Part shown: positions 8,107 through 16,653 of the stretch, in pieces
How positions within the stretch are numbered: position 1 is the first letter of the stretch
Layout: each line of letters starts with the position of its first letter
From: Candidatus Micrarchaeaceae archaeon
GTDB lineage: Archaea; Micrarchaeota; Micrarchaeia; Micrarchaeales; Micrarchaeaceae
Assembly: GCA_027310825.1 (NCBI GenBank)
Contig: DAIDAC010000003.1
Location: 43,332-107,331, forward strand
Reading direction: 5' to 3'
DNA length: 64,000 nt
Notes under the pieces: model-generated
The model's database searches: none
Told to the model about the DNA's origin: nothing
Seen by the model: the letters and a program-made list of their open reading frames with translations, nothing else
Translations under genes and position numbers: made by a program

Positions 8107-8118
8107 TTTATACAAAGC
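8107..8118 (-). repeat. Right terminal inverted repeat
   Basis: TTTATACAAAGC, the reverse complement of the left end at 2186-2197, 12 of 12 bases. Confidence 0.85.
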
Positions 8119-8129
8119 TAGCTAAACCG
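8119..8129 (+). repeat. Right flanking direct repeat (probable target-site duplication)
   Basis: TAGCTAAACCG, identical to 2175-2185. It leads directly into the promoter region of the coiled-coil gene at 8309, showing that the insertion site lay in the intergenic region between rpl11 and that gene. Confidence 0.85.
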
Positions 8130-8134
8130 AAATG

Positions 8135-8267
8135 TTTAAATATCAGGATAATATGAGAAGGTAGCAATACAGGGTGCTGCATTCGAGAGGAGAGTCGAAT
8201 GCAAAACGGATTTAAAAAATCCGAAAAACCAATCAGAAAATTCAGAAAATTAAAAGGATTTAAATAT
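8135..8267 (+). promoter_or_regulatory. Tandem promoters with two hairpins in the leader of the coiled-coil operon
   Basis: Two TATA boxes with the same core, TTTAAATAT, lie at 8135-8143 and 8259-8267. The second is properly placed for the gene at 8309, which has a Shine-Dalgarno AGGTG at 8298-8302. Between them are two perfect hairpins: TGCATTCGA (8178-8186) with TCGAATGCA (8195-8203) around the purine loop GAGGAGAG, and CGGATTT (8207-8213) with AAATCCG (8217-8223) around AAA. The first promoter would transcribe both hairpins, so this may be a structured leader or a separate short RNA. Confidence 0.45.
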
Positions 8268-8308
8268 TAGGAAAATCAGGGTCATAGTAACAATCAATAG
8301 GTGTAAAA

Positions 8309-10918
8309 ATGTCATTGTCATTCGCAAGCAGGAGAGCAGGAAAAGAGTACCGCAATTTGGCGACTTCATACACTGGTATGTATGCAGTTAACAGCACTGT
8401 TCTTAAGGGAACAGACACGGCCACTGGTCTACAGAAGACCTCAGCATGGGACGCAAGATTCCCGGATTCTGGCCTTGTTGTTGTAAAGAATGGGCTAGAC
8501 TACGCGCTTGCAGATTTCGATAATCTAATTAAGGAATGGGCAACAAACGGCACAGTTCCTGAAGAGGTAAAGAAAAGGCTTGAAACGGTCAAGGATACAT
8601 TTATAGCAAAGCATAAGCAAAACCCGAACGCAGCTTTCAGATATCTCGACGCACAGGTGAACAAGGCACACAAGATGCTTGATGCGAAGTACCCAGGATG
8701 GCACTTTGACACCGATGTAATCGAAGCAGCACAGGGAAGAGAGCAGCTCGCAGCACTTAACTACAGACTAGAAAAAGCGCTCGAACACCATGCTGCAAGG
8801 CACGGAACACTTAATTCTCCTGCAGTTCCTCAGTACAGAGGATGGAGAACAGCTTACCAAGAATATTGGATGAACAGAAGGGCAGACACGCTAAAGAACC
8901 AGGCAATAACATACACACAGGTTCAACCAGTTGCAGGCGCTGCTCCAACAAAGAAGGCAGATTGGTTTACACTCAGAAGGTCTATGCAAAGCATGCTCAT
9001 AGCCATGTCGATAGTAGATCTGGCTCGCGTGCTCAGAGAGGCAGACGATCCAGCAAAGACTCCTGGAACCACAAAGCAGATTGTCGAGAACAGGGCAATC
9101 ACATATGTTCAAACGGATCTTCCAAACCTGCTCAAGAATGAGACAAGCAGAAATAGGCTTGTGATGCTATATAATTACTTCCAGCAACACCAGGCATTGT
9201 TCCCTGCACAGAATCAGCAACAGAACCAACAGCAGCAGCAACAGCAGAATAACAATCAGCAACAGAACCAGCAACAGCAGAACCAGCAGCAGAACAACAA
9301 CCAGCAACAGCAGCAACAGAACCAGCAGAGGCCTCCATCTAACATACCGGAGCCTCAGTACCTTGTATTGCTGACTCCTAACTCGGCAGAGCCTACGGCT
9401 CTCCAGAGCCAGGTAGCGGCTGCGAACCAGCTCGCGCTCAAGGCGAACTCTGCGCTCGGAGATGCATGGAAGAAGAAGGTAGATGCTGCAGATCTTGCAA
9501 CAAAGGCAGGCGTAGCAGAAGCGGTCCAGCTTGTAGAAGAGACTGGCGTAGACGCATTCAAGCAGTTGATAAAGATAGCTCTCGGCAAGCCAGTAGACCT
9601 GGACGTTCCAAGGACACCGCAAGATGCAGTGGACGTGAGAACCATAGACCAGCAGGCCGAGCTTGTAAGGCAGCTGCTCAATGTAATGAACACCAAAATA
9701 CAGGAAGCCGACTCGGAAGCGCAGAAGCTCCAGACCGCGGCAACAACGGCGAAGAACGAGGCGGACGACGCAAAGGTCGCGCTCGAGACACTGCAGAAGA
9801 AGATAACTGCGCTCGAAGGAATGTTGGCTGGAGGACAGGCGCTCACATCATCGCAGCAGGACACTCTTGTAAAGAAGGCAAAGCTGTTGAAGGAGGCAAC
9901 CGATGACTCGACAGACAAGGGCAAGGCATCGCAGAAAGCCGGCGACGCTGCGCTCATAGCGACATCGTATGCCCAGGACATTAGGAAGGGCTACGACAGG
10001 CTCATGGCAGTGCACAATGCACACATGCAGAGGGTAGTCGGCGCGCTGAAGGCGGCACAGCCAAACGAGAAGAAGATAACAGTAGCTTGGAACCCGAACA
10101 TGACCGTTGTAGCGCTCGATGACCTGAAGGACAAGCTCGACACCACAATGACGATAGTCAAGGACTTCTCCAAGAACGACAAGGACACGGCAGTCGACCT
10201 CAGGGCGAAGGCCACTACGGCCGAGGCAGAGGCGAAGCAGCTGCAGACAGACGCAGAAACCGCAGTCGCCGCCGCAAAGAAGGCGGTCGATGCAACTAAC
10301 GCCGCACGCACAGCCGCAGGAATGCTGAGGAGCCCGCCGCAGGGAGGCAACAACGCCAACCCGAGCGCGGGGATAGTCCCGGTACCGCTTGCCCCGAACT
10401 TGGTAAGCGCAATGCAGCTCGGACTCCAATACGGAGGAGTATGGAAGCAGCTTGCCGACCAGAATGCAGCAAAGACGCCAAGGCCAAAAGGATTCGGCGG
10501 AAAGAAAAAGGCGCAGCAGCAGGCAGACGCAATGCAGGCAGCTGACGACCAGGAGCAGCGCCAAAAAGCGGCAGCAAAGCCTATCGTAATCCAGCAGTCG
10601 CAGAACCCTGCAAACATGCAGAGATTCCAGCAGGGAACAACGCTCTCGCAGATAATGCAGGAAGCGGGCTTTGCGAACATGACAGAAGCCGACGTCGTTG
10701 GGATGATATACGAGAACGAGATAGTAGCTGCTTACAACAAGATTGTCGAAGAGACAAAGCAGGTCGGCCTCGCAGAGGTGATAGCAGTAAGGGCTACACA
10801 AGAGGCTAACGGCAAGCCGATAAGCCCAGACACAGTTGTCGCAGCGATAAACAGATTGAGGGTAGAAGCACCGCAGCGCCTATTGGTGGCTCCACTTGCA
10901 AGCGGAGCCGGCCCATAA
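8309..10918 (+). CDS. Giant coiled-coil protein with a Gln/Asn-rich tract
   Basis: An 869-residue protein of no family I recognise. Residues 1-290 are mixed helical. About residues 300-343 consist almost only of glutamine and asparagine, a prion-like low-complexity tract rare in archaea. Residues 380-660 form long heptad-type coiled coils rich in Ala, Lys, Glu and Asp, and the region after about 680 is Pro/Gly and Ala/Gln-rich before a helical C-terminus. There is no signal peptide or membrane segment, so it should be cytosolic. It is followed after 86 bases by a second coiled-coil giant in the same direction, suggesting a joint structural role. Codon use becomes more G/C-rich toward the 3' half. 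Confidence 0.85.
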   Translation: MSLSFASRRAGKEYRNLATSYTGMYAVNSTVLKGTDTATGLQKTSAWDARFPDSGLVVVKNGLDYALADFDNLIKEWATNGTVPEEVKKRLETVKDTFIAKHKQNPNAAFRYLDAQVNKAHKMLDAKYPGWHFDTDVIEAAQGREQLAALNYRLEKALEHHAARHGTLNSPAVPQYRGWRTAYQEYWMNRRADTLKNQAITYTQVQPVAGAAPTKKADWFTLRRSMQSMLIAMSIVDLARVLREADDPAKTPGTTKQIVENRAITYVQTDLPNLLKNETSRNRLVMLYNYFQQHQALFPAQNQQQNQQQQQQQNNNQQQNQQQQNQQQNNNQQQQQQNQQRPPSNIPEPQYLVLLTPNSAEPTALQSQVAAANQLALKANSALGDAWKKKVDAADLATKAGVAEAVQLVEETGVDAFKQLIKIALGKPVDLDVPRTPQDAVDVRTIDQQAELVRQLLNVMNTKIQEADSEAQKLQTAATTAKNEADDAKVALETLQKKITALEGMLAGGQALTSSQQDTLVKKAKLLKEATDDSTDKGKASQKAGDAALIATSYAQDIRKGYDRLMAVHNAHMQRVVGALKAAQPNEKKITVAWNPNMTVVALDDLKDKLDTTMTIVKDFSKNDKDTAVDLRAKATTAEAEAKQLQTDAETAVAAAKKAVDATNAARTAAGMLRSPPQGGNNANPSAGIVPVPLAPNLVSAMQLGLQYGGVWKQLADQNAAKTPRPKGFGGKKKAQQQADAMQAADDQEQRQKAAAKPIVIQQSQNPANMQRFQQGTTLSQIMQEAGFANMTEADVVGMIYENEIVAAYNKIVEETKQVGLAEVIAVRATQEANGKPISPDTVVAAINRLRVEAPQRLLVAPLASGAGP

Positions 10919-11004
10919 GCGGGCTATTTGCATCTGCACTCGAGCGTTGCTAAGCCTAAAGCAGGCTTGGCCGGCGCACCTGTCTGTCGACGGAACATCG
11001 CAAG

Positions 11005-13734
11005 GTGATGGGCATGAGTAGCATACCGAGATATGTTGTGGCTGTTCCGAAAAAGGAGCGAAAGCCGCTAGACCTGTCTACCTTGGCGACGGCGATAAAC
11101 TCGCTTGTCCCGTTCTGCGAATTGAACAATAAGCTCTCAGCCGGAGGGCTGGACAAAGACCAGAAGGAAGATGCCTTTAATGAGTTCACGGCTGCAATAG
11201 GGATAGACGTCCGTGTGCCGGCTGACGCCACAGAACATGTGCTGGCAGAGCTGAAGCACAGGAACCCGGCAATGGTCAATGCCGCGTCTACGGTGCAAAG
11301 GCTGTTCGAAAAGACGCAGAAGTTAGACGAGTACCTGCTTTCAAAATGCGACACTCCACAAGCAGACCAAGTTCTTGTCGGAAGGTCTGCGGAAAGGGAC
11401 TACATAGCGCTCAGGTCCTTTGAGGTTTTCTTTGACAGCAGGGAAAAAGCAAAGGGCGACAAGGCAAAGCTCGAGCAGGCATTCCACGATCTTTGTGCGA
11501 CGCTGTCATATTCAAACCTTAAAGAGGATTTCGTCCTTGCCCAGTACGGCAGGTTCGAACAGTCTGTAGAAGAGAATTTCGGCATGCACGCATTCGCGCT
11601 CATCGACATAATCGAGCCAACGCTTTTGGAACTGAATAGGTTCTGCACAAAAGACATGGAGCCGGTGGTGAGAGAGGCCACAGTCGCGGCAGAACTCGCA
11701 AAGCAGAACCTTACGCGCGAGCAGCTCTTCGAGCAGAGCGCAGACGAGGATTTCGAAAGCGTGCACCAGAGGGTGGAATTCCTATCGCGTGCAGTGTCCG
11801 GATTCACGATTCAGTTAAACGAGGCAAAGGATCCCGCCACGGCGCAGAGGCTTTATGCGGATCTGCAGCGGGCAAGGGCAGAGCTCGAGCAGCTCAAGAA
11901 GAGCTACAACATCGCTGCAGAGCACGAACTTGCAGGGACTCAGCCGAAGCAGCAGCAAAAGCAATCCGGCCCTACGGAAAAAGAAAAAGCGGCACTGGCA
12001 TTCGAGGCACTGCAGAAGGAACTTGCTGCATATCAGATAAACCAACCATTGTGGGACGAGGCAGACAGATACGACTACTCGATCAACGGTTATCTCAGCA
12101 CGCACAAGGCTGCAGACGGGCACAATCTGCTGCACGCTGACCTCGAGAAGCTTTCCGACGATCCGGCCGCTGCGGGGATTGCAGGGAAAGAGCGCGATGC
12201 CGCTTTGGTTAAGCTCTCGGCCAGGCTAAATGAGATCAAGGCCATGCCTGTACCAGACATGGCCAAATGGTTCGCCGACAACGAGGTGCGGCTCAAGGCG
12301 ATGCTCACCGAGCAGTCACACCTGCGGAAGACCATAGCATATTACAAAATACTCGCCGATGTCGTCGAGAAAAGGACAAAGAAAGAGAAGGCAGCCGAAG
12401 AAAAGGCCAAAGCATCCAATGCCGACCAGCTGAAGGAGCGCGCAGACTTCGAACAAATGAAAGCATGGCTTTCCAAATGGTCGATGGACACCACTTCATG
12501 GCAGCACCTAAACGAAATGCAGTCGAAGGTCGAGGCTTTTGCCAAATCTACCGGACAGACGCTAGAGGCGATAGGGGAGAAATCTGTGACCCCGGCTCGC
12601 GTGGCGGCAGCCAGGAAGGAGATGGATGAGGCGACAGGCAGATTCAACACGATGTTCAAGAAATACATAGATCTGGCAAGCAAACTCGACCAGGCATGGG
12701 CGACCTCCAACCAAATACAGCTTGAGACCGCGCTGAAGCAGGAAGAGCTTCTGCAGCAAACGTTCAACTATTATTCGCTTCTTTCCGCAGTCGTTGATGT
12801 AGCTGTCCAAGAGCGGGCAATAAAGGAACAGCAGATTGAGGAGGCGGCTAGCAAACTTGAGGGGATAGAACAGTCGATAAAAGACCACAGAACAAGGCTT
12901 GATGCACTTAAGAAAGAAAACGAAGCGCAGGAAAAAACACTCGAAAGAGCGAAAGAGCTATTGGCGGTGAGCGAGGCAGAGGTATCTACTGGGCTCAAGG
13001 AAATCGACGACTTTATGGAAACCGAGATAGCTGCAAAGCTTTCTTCGACGCGGGAAAAGATCAAGGAACTGGCGAAGGCATCCGATGGGACATCGCAGGA
13101 CGTCGCGCTCAAGGACGCTGAGATTGCCGCACAAAAAGTCCAAACCGGCGGCGAGGGCGTAGAAACCCTGGAGGCGGAGATAAAAGGAATATCCGATGCA
13201 ATAAAACAGCTTAAAGGAACAAGGGCCCAGGGGCCAAGAGAGTCTGCGCAGAAGCAGCTCGCCGATGCACAGTCAAGGCTCAAGATCGCCAAAGCCGTGG
13301 CTGCAAACGAGCAGGAGGCCGCCGCGCTTAAAAAGAGGCAGCGCGAGATCGACGACGAGGTCACAAAACAGCAGGATCTCGTCGCAAAGATGGCAGCGCA
13401 CAACCTGAAAAGAAAATCGCCGAATCTGTCGACGGAAGGCATGGCGGGAAGCTATCGCGCAGAGACTATGAGCCTGTTTAATCTTGTAGCGTCCGAGGAG
13501 CCGAAGTCGCTTCTGGAAAAGAAGCAAAGCGGGTTGCAGGCGCAGATCCGTCAGAAGGGCGAGAGCGCCAAGCTTGTAGCCGAAATCGAGGCGAAGCTCG
13601 CAGCAATGAAAAAGGAGAGAATCACCCTCGAGAAGGAAGCAGAAGAACAGGAGAAATCGGCCAATCTGCTGAGGACCGACCTGGACGCGAAGACCGCCGC
13701 CCTGCTTAGGGTTGGCTTTGGCCCAAAGACGTGA
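11005..13734 (+). CDS. Giant coiled-coil protein, partner of the preceding gene
   Basis: A 909-residue, highly charged helical protein with no recognised domain. Long coiled coils cover about residues 240-330, 440-480 and 570-900, rich in Glu, Lys, Ala and Gln. A short Gln/Pro break (PKQQQKQSGP) lies near residue 315. It lacks a signal peptide and a membrane anchor. It has no Walker motifs, so it is not an SMC protein. Start candidates are GTG 11005, ATG 11008 and the ATG encoding the fourth residue; AAGG just upstream could serve as a weak ribosome site. A hairpin-plus-T terminator follows. Cytoskeletal or scaffold-type function is inference from composition only. Confidence 0.85.
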   Translation: MMGMSSIPRYVVAVPKKERKPLDLSTLATAINSLVPFCELNNKLSAGGLDKDQKEDAFNEFTAAIGIDVRVPADATEHVLAELKHRNPAMVNAASTVQRLFEKTQKLDEYLLSKCDTPQADQVLVGRSAERDYIALRSFEVFFDSREKAKGDKAKLEQAFHDLCATLSYSNLKEDFVLAQYGRFEQSVEENFGMHAFALIDIIEPTLLELNRFCTKDMEPVVREATVAAELAKQNLTREQLFEQSADEDFESVHQRVEFLSRAVSGFTIQLNEAKDPATAQRLYADLQRARAELEQLKKSYNIAAEHELAGTQPKQQQKQSGPTEKEKAALAFEALQKELAAYQINQPLWDEADRYDYSINGYLSTHKAADGHNLLHADLEKLSDDPAAAGIAGKERDAALVKLSARLNEIKAMPVPDMAKWFADNEVRLKAMLTEQSHLRKTIAYYKILADVVEKRTKKEKAAEEKAKASNADQLKERADFEQMKAWLSKWSMDTTSWQHLNEMQSKVEAFAKSTGQTLEAIGEKSVTPARVAAARKEMDEATGRFNTMFKKYIDLASKLDQAWATSNQIQLETALKQEELLQQTFNYYSLLSAVVDVAVQERAIKEQQIEEAASKLEGIEQSIKDHRTRLDALKKENEAQEKTLERAKELLAVSEAEVSTGLKEIDDFMETEIAAKLSSTREKIKELAKASDGTSQDVALKDAEIAAQKVQTGGEGVETLEAEIKGISDAIKQLKGTRAQGPRESAQKQLADAQSRLKIAKAVAANEQEAAALKKRQREIDDEVTKQQDLVAKMAAHNLKRKSPNLSTEGMAGSYRAETMSLFNLVASEEPKSLLEKKQSGLQAQIRQKGESAKLVAEIEAKLAAMKKERITLEKEAEEQEKSANLLRTDLDAKTAALLRVGFGPKT

Positions 13735-13739
13735 CAGAT

Positions 13740-13761
13740 AAGGCTTTTTGTCGCCTTTTTA
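13740..13761 (+). terminator. Hairpin and T-run after the coiled-coil operon
   Basis: AAGGC (13740-13744) pairs with GCCTT (13753-13757), followed by TTTTTAT. It lies 5 bases after the stop at 13734. Confidence 0.5.
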
Positions 13762-13804
13762 TAGCTTGCCAATCCATATAATTTGAATAAATAACGTCTA
13801 GAGG

Positions 13805-14746
13805 GTGCCATATCTGGCCAACGAGCACAAGTTCATAAAAGGTGTCATATTCCGGCTTGTAAAGAGCCATATAGCCGGGTCTACTCTCAGCTCTGTGCTT
13901 GAAGAGGCGAGGAGCAACAACATAAACGGAATGAGGACAACGATAACATTCCTCAACAACGGGGTCAACGACCCGGCAAAGGCGAGGTACAACGCAAACA
14001 CATATGTGCAGATAGCAAGGCAGACCTCAAGGCTGCATCTCAACGCCGCGGTATCCGTCAGAATAAGCCAGCTCGGCTACAAGGTCAACAACGAGACATT
14101 CGAGAAATGCATGACAGACCTGATCGGAGTGGCCAGGGAGAACGGAACCCCTGTATGGATAGAGGCGGAGAGCGACATAGGGATGCAGGAGCTTTTCGAC
14201 GTCTACAGGACATACAGGAAATCATACCAGAACCTCGGCATAGAAGTTCCGGTATGGTATCCGATAGAGGTCGGCACCATAAGGAAGTATTTCAAGCCGA
14301 AGGACACAGTAAAATTGACAACATACGCTTATCCGGACCCGAACCTAGCCACTGAAAACGAGGAAGAGAGGTCCAAGAAGAAGGGCAAGACATCAAGCAA
14401 AGACACCCCTTTCAAGCTGATGCTAAACAGCTACATAACGAACACCGCCAAGCTCCTCCAGGCAGGGGTGAACGTAGTTGTCCTCGACAGCGATGAGAAG
14501 ACGATTGCGAAGATCGCAGGCTTCAGCAAGGAATACAAAAAGCATTTAATATTTGAACTGCCACTAGGCTACAGCAAGGGATGGCTGAAAAAGCTCGCTA
14601 AGACGAAGGCGAGCCTGAGCGTTTACACTCCGTATGGAAAGGACTGGGGCAACTATGTGATAAACAAGCTGACGATAAAGCACGGGCACATAAGAGGGTT
14701 TGCAGAGAAGGTGCTTGCAGAGAAAGATGAGATCGATGAAGAGTAA
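13805..14746 (+). CDS. Proline dehydrogenase-like protein
   Basis: Proline dehydrogenase (PRODH) oxidises proline with FAD in a TIM barrel. This 313-residue protein shows the barrel landmarks in order: LNAAVSVRISQLGYKV (where the family reads vsvKLSalG), TPVWIEAESDIG, a strand VKLTTYAYPDP in place of the classic RLVKGAY, LLQAGVNVVVLDSD, and near the C-terminus VYTPYGKDWGNYVINKL, the flavin/substrate region. Start is GTG 13805. It overlaps the next gene. No P5C dehydrogenase is nearby, so the substrate is uncertain; some archaeal homologues act on other imino acids. Confidence 0.65.
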   Translation: MPYLANEHKFIKGVIFRLVKSHIAGSTLSSVLEEARSNNINGMRTTITFLNNGVNDPAKARYNANTYVQIARQTSRLHLNAAVSVRISQLGYKVNNETFEKCMTDLIGVARENGTPVWIEAESDIGMQELFDVYRTYRKSYQNLGIEVPVWYPIEVGTIRKYFKPKDTVKLTTYAYPDPNLATENEEERSKKKGKTSSKDTPFKLMLNSYITNTAKLLQAGVNVVVLDSDEKTIAKIAGFSKEYKKHLIFELPLGYSKGWLKKLAKTKASLSVYTPYGKDWGNYVINKLTIKHGHIRGFAEKVLAEKDEIDEE

Positions 14747-15845
14747 AAGCGGCGCTGCGAAGGGCCAGAAGAAAATAGCGAAGCCAAAGGCAGCGAAGCA
14801 GAAACAAAAGCCATTGCCGGCAAGGAAGCAGGTCGATCTTGTCACCGGCGGAGCGTCCGGCATAGGGGTAAGGCTTGTCAGCAAGCTTCTCGAAAGAGGG
14901 GATGAAGTCCGAGTGCTTATCTACATAAGGCCTGGAGTGAGCAGCATGGATATCCTTCAGCGGCTTCCGAGAGGGATCATTCCGTACAAGACAGACATAA
15001 CGCTAAGCCAGCCAGAAAACAAGAAAGTTCTCGACGATGCATGCACCGGAGTCGACAATGTATTCCATCTTGCGGCAGTTACAGATCTCGACGACACTGC
15101 CACATACGACCGATTCATAAATGTTAACGTGGTAGGAACAGAAAATGTTCTGAGGGCTTGCATCGACAGCAATCCGCCAGAGCACCAGATACGTTTCATC
15201 TACCTCAGCAGCATATCGGTGTACGGAAACAAGCGAAGAGGGGAGATACTCACAGAAGATTCTGAGACAAGGCCATCTTCTGGCTACGGTGAGACAAAGC
15301 TCATGGCAGAGAGAGTTGTGCAATCGTTCGGCGATGCGCACGCAAACCTCCGCTACACAATACTCAGGGCAGCGAACATGTATGGGCCTAATTACGTCAG
15401 ATCGTTCAACAAAGTTTTCAAGCACATAAAAGAGCAACACCTTCCTTATGTAGGAAAGGGCGACAACCACATAACGCTTGTGCACGTAGACGACGTCTCG
15501 AAGGCGATAATCATGTCGCTTGACAACCAGACTTCAGTCGGCAAAATCTACATAGTTTCAGACGGCCAGCCATACACCCTAAGGCAGCTGTTCGACAGGG
15601 CTGCGACAGATCTCAATGTTCCTCCACCACAGAAGTCTGTGCCTTCTGTGCTTGCAAAGCTGGGGGCGAAGCGTCTCAACATAGGAAGGGCAGAGCTCGA
15701 GTACCTTCTCAGCGACAGGCTTCTGAGCATAGACAAAATAAAGAGAGAGTTAAACTTCATACCGGAACACAACATAGACACGGAAAGCAAGAAGCTGACA
15801 GAGGAATTCCTCAAGAGCTATGTGCCAAAGCACATGGAGAAATGA
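14727..15845 (+). CDS. NAD-dependent epimerase/dehydratase (extended SDR)
   Basis: An extended short-chain dehydrogenase acting on a nucleotide sugar. The Rossmann loop GGASGIG follows a lysine-rich N-terminal tail of about 30 residues (KGQKKIAKPKAAKQKQK), which is unusual for the family and may bind nucleic acid or membrane. The catalytic Tyr-x3-Lys is YGETK in SSGYGETKLMAER, and the NAD-binding region ends with HVDDVSKAI. ATG 14727 or 14736 is preferred over 14700 because it shortens the overlap with the PRODH-like gene. It heads toward the GGGP synthase gene with an 18-base gap, likely one operon. Confidence 0.8.
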   Translation: MRSMKSKSGAAKGQKKIAKPKAAKQKQKPLPARKQVDLVTGGASGIGVRLVSKLLERGDEVRVLIYIRPGVSSMDILQRLPRGIIPYKTDITLSQPENKKVLDDACTGVDNVFHLAAVTDLDDTATYDRFINVNVVGTENVLRACIDSNPPEHQIRFIYLSSISVYGNKRRGEILTEDSETRPSSGYGETKLMAERVVQSFGDAHANLRYTILRAANMYGPNYVRSFNKVFKHIKEQHLPYVGKGDNHITLVHVDDVSKAIIMSLDNQTSVGKIYIVSDGQPYTLRQLFDRAATDLNVPPPQKSVPSVLAKLGAKRLNIGRAELEYLLSDRLLSIDKIKRELNFIPEHNIDTESKKLTEEFLKSYVPKHMEK

Positions 15846-15863
15846 TTACACTAAGTTGATTTT

Positions 15864-16652
15864 ATGAAAACAGGAAAAGTTGAACTTTACATCAATGAGA
15901 TGCTCCAAACGAAAGGGGCATTGTTCTTCTCCCTTATCGACCCCGTCGACTACGACAGCCCCGACGACGCTATAAAAACGGCGAAGGCGACTGTCGACGG
16001 CGGAGCAGACATAGTTTGCCTGGGAGGCAGCAGCGGTGCACAGGGAGAGCTTCTTGACCTAGTCGGCAAGGGCATAAAGGACATAATAGATGTTCCTCTT
16101 GTGCTATTCCCCGGAAACATGGCAACGATAACGAAGAATGCAGACGCAATATACTTCTTGTCGCTTCTCAACTCGAGGAATCCATACTGGCATGTTCAGG
16201 CGCAGATGCTTGGAGCACCAGTAATCAGGTCTGCGGGGATAGAGCCGATACCGACCAGCTACATACTTGTACATCCAGGAGGCACAGCAGGCTGGGTGGG
16301 TGACGTAAACCTTGTCCCGAGGGAGAAGCCAAAAATCGCGGCTGCGCTTGCGCTGACAGGCCAGTATTTCGGACACAGACTTACTTTGATGGACACAGGG
16401 TCAAACCCGAAGCTGCAGAACTCCGGCCACATACCTAACGAGATGATAAAGGCAGTGCGGTCCGTCACAGACATACCGCTCATAGCAGCCGGTGGAGTCA
16501 CTACTCCGAAAGAGCTTCGCGAAGTGCTGGCAAGCGGCGCAGATGCTGTGCAGATAGGCACAGCTTTCGAGGGGGACGTGGGCGAGGTGGCAAAGAAAGC
16601 CAAGGCGTTCGCAGAGATCTTCAAGGAAGAGGGCGCGAAGAAGCTGAAGTGA
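15864..16652 (+). CDS. Geranylgeranylglyceryl phosphate synthase
   Basis: GGGP synthase joins geranylgeranyl diphosphate to sn-glycerol-1-phosphate, the first committed step of archaeal ether lipids, at the membrane surface. This 262-residue TIM barrel has the early LIDPVDYDSPDDAI, the phosphate loops IVCLGGSSGAQ and FPGNM, the central YILVHPGGTAGWVGDV, and the late MDTGSNPK and PLIAAGGVTTPKELREVLAS. It fits the large group II enzymes. It is followed 1 base after its stop by the RqcH-like gene. Confidence 0.92.
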   Translation: MKTGKVELYINEMLQTKGALFFSLIDPVDYDSPDDAIKTAKATVDGGADIVCLGGSSGAQGELLDLVGKGIKDIIDVPLVLFPGNMATITKNADAIYFLSLLNSRNPYWHVQAQMLGAPVIRSAGIEPIPTSYILVHPGGTAGWVGDVNLVPREKPKIAAALALTGQYFGHRLTLMDTGSNPKLQNSGHIPNEMIKAVRSVTDIPLIAAGGVTTPKELREVLASGADAVQIGTAFEGDVGEVAKKAKAFAEIFKEEGAKKLK

Positions 16653-16653
16653 C

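Larger units (their letters stand above)
2186..8118. mobile_element. 5.9 kb IS4-type transposon carrying nurA-herA and a DruA-like gene
   Basis: The element is delimited by perfect 12-bp terminal inverted repeats (GCTTTGTATAAA at 2186-2197; TTTATACAAAGC at 8107-8118) and flanked by identical 11-bp direct repeats. Inside, in order: nurA and herA (+), a DUF4338/DruA-like gene (-), a small DUF2080-like gene (-), an IS4-type DDE transposase (+) and a small membrane protein (-). The ends also carry short subterminal repeats. Cargo is visibly A/T-rich: I counted 18 G/C in 2401-2460 against 32 in 14041-14100. I found no copy of the terminal repeat near the transposase that would make it a separate nested IS. 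Seen: ends, repeats, genes. Inferred: that the whole unit moves together and that the cargo is a defence module. Confidence 0.85.

Noticed and set aside
8842..9141. Plus-strand frame of 99 residues inside the coiled-coil gene
   Set aside because: Rich in Arg, Gly, Ser and His, as expected from an out-of-frame reading of a Gln/Ala-rich gene. No ribosome site.
9167..9622. Leucine/valine-rich open frame on the minus strand opposite the Q/N tract
   Set aside because: It is the antisense shadow of CAG/CAA/AAC repeats, which read as Leu and Val codons. Gene direction, promoter and composition support the plus-strand protein.
9848..10801. Minus-strand frame of 317 residues, Leu/Cys-rich
   Set aside because: Antisense shadow of an Ala/Lys/Glu-coded coiled coil; no membrane protein character and no promoter.
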